Below, piece after piece: positions 36,425-36,847 of a DNA stretch of 36,847 bases (position 1 is its first letter; every line of letters begins with the position of its first letter). Source of the DNA: Zelonia costaricensis (lineage: Eukaryota; Euglenozoa; Kinetoplastea; Trypanosomatida; Trypanosomatidae); NCBI GenBank assembly GCA_030849075.1, contig JASAOO010003294.1:1-36847 (forward strand), written 5' to 3'. A program made the translations under genes and the position numbers. The notes beneath the pieces are model-generated. The model saw only the letters and a program-made list of their open reading frames with translations, searched no databases and was not told the origin of the DNA.

Positions 36425-36847
36425 GCTGTACGGTATTTCTTGCCGCGGTCGGCCCCTCACTTCCCCATCGCCCCTCTTGTGAGTTAGCTCGTCAGAGAAC
36501 AGGGGGCGGAGTACGTGCAGCCGGAGTACAAGCCTGGCCCTTGCCCTTTTCCGTTCCCGGTTCTCGCAGTATGTCGCGCGACGGTCTTCTCGTGGATGTG
36601 CGTTTGTGTTCCTTTTTGGGGGGCGCGTGTCGGGGTGGACCCAAATACGTGGGTATGTCGTTGCGTTTAGCACAAGCTTCCATGTGCTTTGTTTTTTCTT
36701 TTGTGCGGTGTTTCTAGCTTTTCGGCTTTCATTTGTTACCTTTTACTTTTACCTTCGTCAAAAACCGCCTTTTTTATTGGTGTGTGCGTGTGTGTGTTTC
36801 GTTCGCCGCCGCCCTGGCGCTGTGTGTAGCTCTTCGCACGCTCGCTA

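Larger units (their letters stand above)
35474..36847 (+). other. Non-coding tail of the window, T- and TG-rich
   Basis: No credible gene. Dominated by T/C tracts, with a T run near 36165-36178, a T run at 36299-36311, GT microsatellites at 36247-36270 and 36403-36424, and scattered TGTG stretches. It is presumably the 3' UTR of the preceding gene and the start of the next spacer. Confidence 0.75.

Overview
The window looks like nuclear DNA of a trypanosomatid, most likely Leishmania or a close relative such as Leptomonas or Crithidia. Every recognisable gene is intronless and on the + strand. Coding DNA is GC-rich with strong G/C third positions. The spacers are extremely pyrimidine-rich on the same strand, with C and T homopolymers, (CA)n/(TG)n microsatellites and polypyrimidine-AG sites upstream of most starts. 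That is the pattern expected of one polycistronic unit matured by spliced-leader trans-splicing. Species and chromosome cannot be fixed from the sequence. The P450 gene resembles what I recall as CYP5122A1 of Leishmania chromosome 27.

Layout. 1-594: 3' part of a zinc-ribbon (DUF4379-like) protein gene cut by the window edge. 2194-3969: BRAP2-like RING/ZnF-UBP protein. 4541-5857: unrecognised helical protein. 6510-7193: YbeY-type endoribonuclease. 7721-9280: leucine-rich repeat protein. 10164-10628: small, probably mitochondrial LYR-like protein. 11388-13007: cytochrome P450. 13008-16635: 3.6 kb with no credible gene. 16636-18939: large unrecognised protein with WD-like segments and a C-terminal helix. 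19366-20886: Vps4/katanin-clade AAA ATPase. 21530-22093: D-aminoacyl-tRNA deacylase of the DTD2/ATD type. 22852-23313: second small LYR-like protein. 24230-25135: glucose-6-phosphate 1-epimerase. 25136-33181: about 8 kb of mostly pyrimidine-rich DNA without a recognised gene and with two assembly joints. 33182-35473: large protein in which I see five diverged copies of a module resembling part of the HECT N-lobe. 35474-36847: non-coding, T- and TG-rich.

The genes do not form a single pathway, as is normal for trypanosomatid polycistrons. Several may share a mitochondrial or translation theme (zinc-ribbon protein, YbeY, two LYR-like proteins, tRNA proofreading). The P450 acts on lipid or sterol, the epimerase on sugar phosphate, and BRAP2-like and Vps4-like proteins suggest ubiquitin and membrane-remodelling roles.

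Three single N bases (1898, 31860, 32091) mark contig joins. The sequence around each is duplicated nearly perfectly, so two apparent tandem repeats (1569-2225 and 31593-32090) are most likely assembly artefacts. The most interesting biology is the HECT-like module protein, the all-cysteine RING of the BRAP2-like protein, the DTD2/ATD-type deacylase, and the very long gene-free stretch before 33182.
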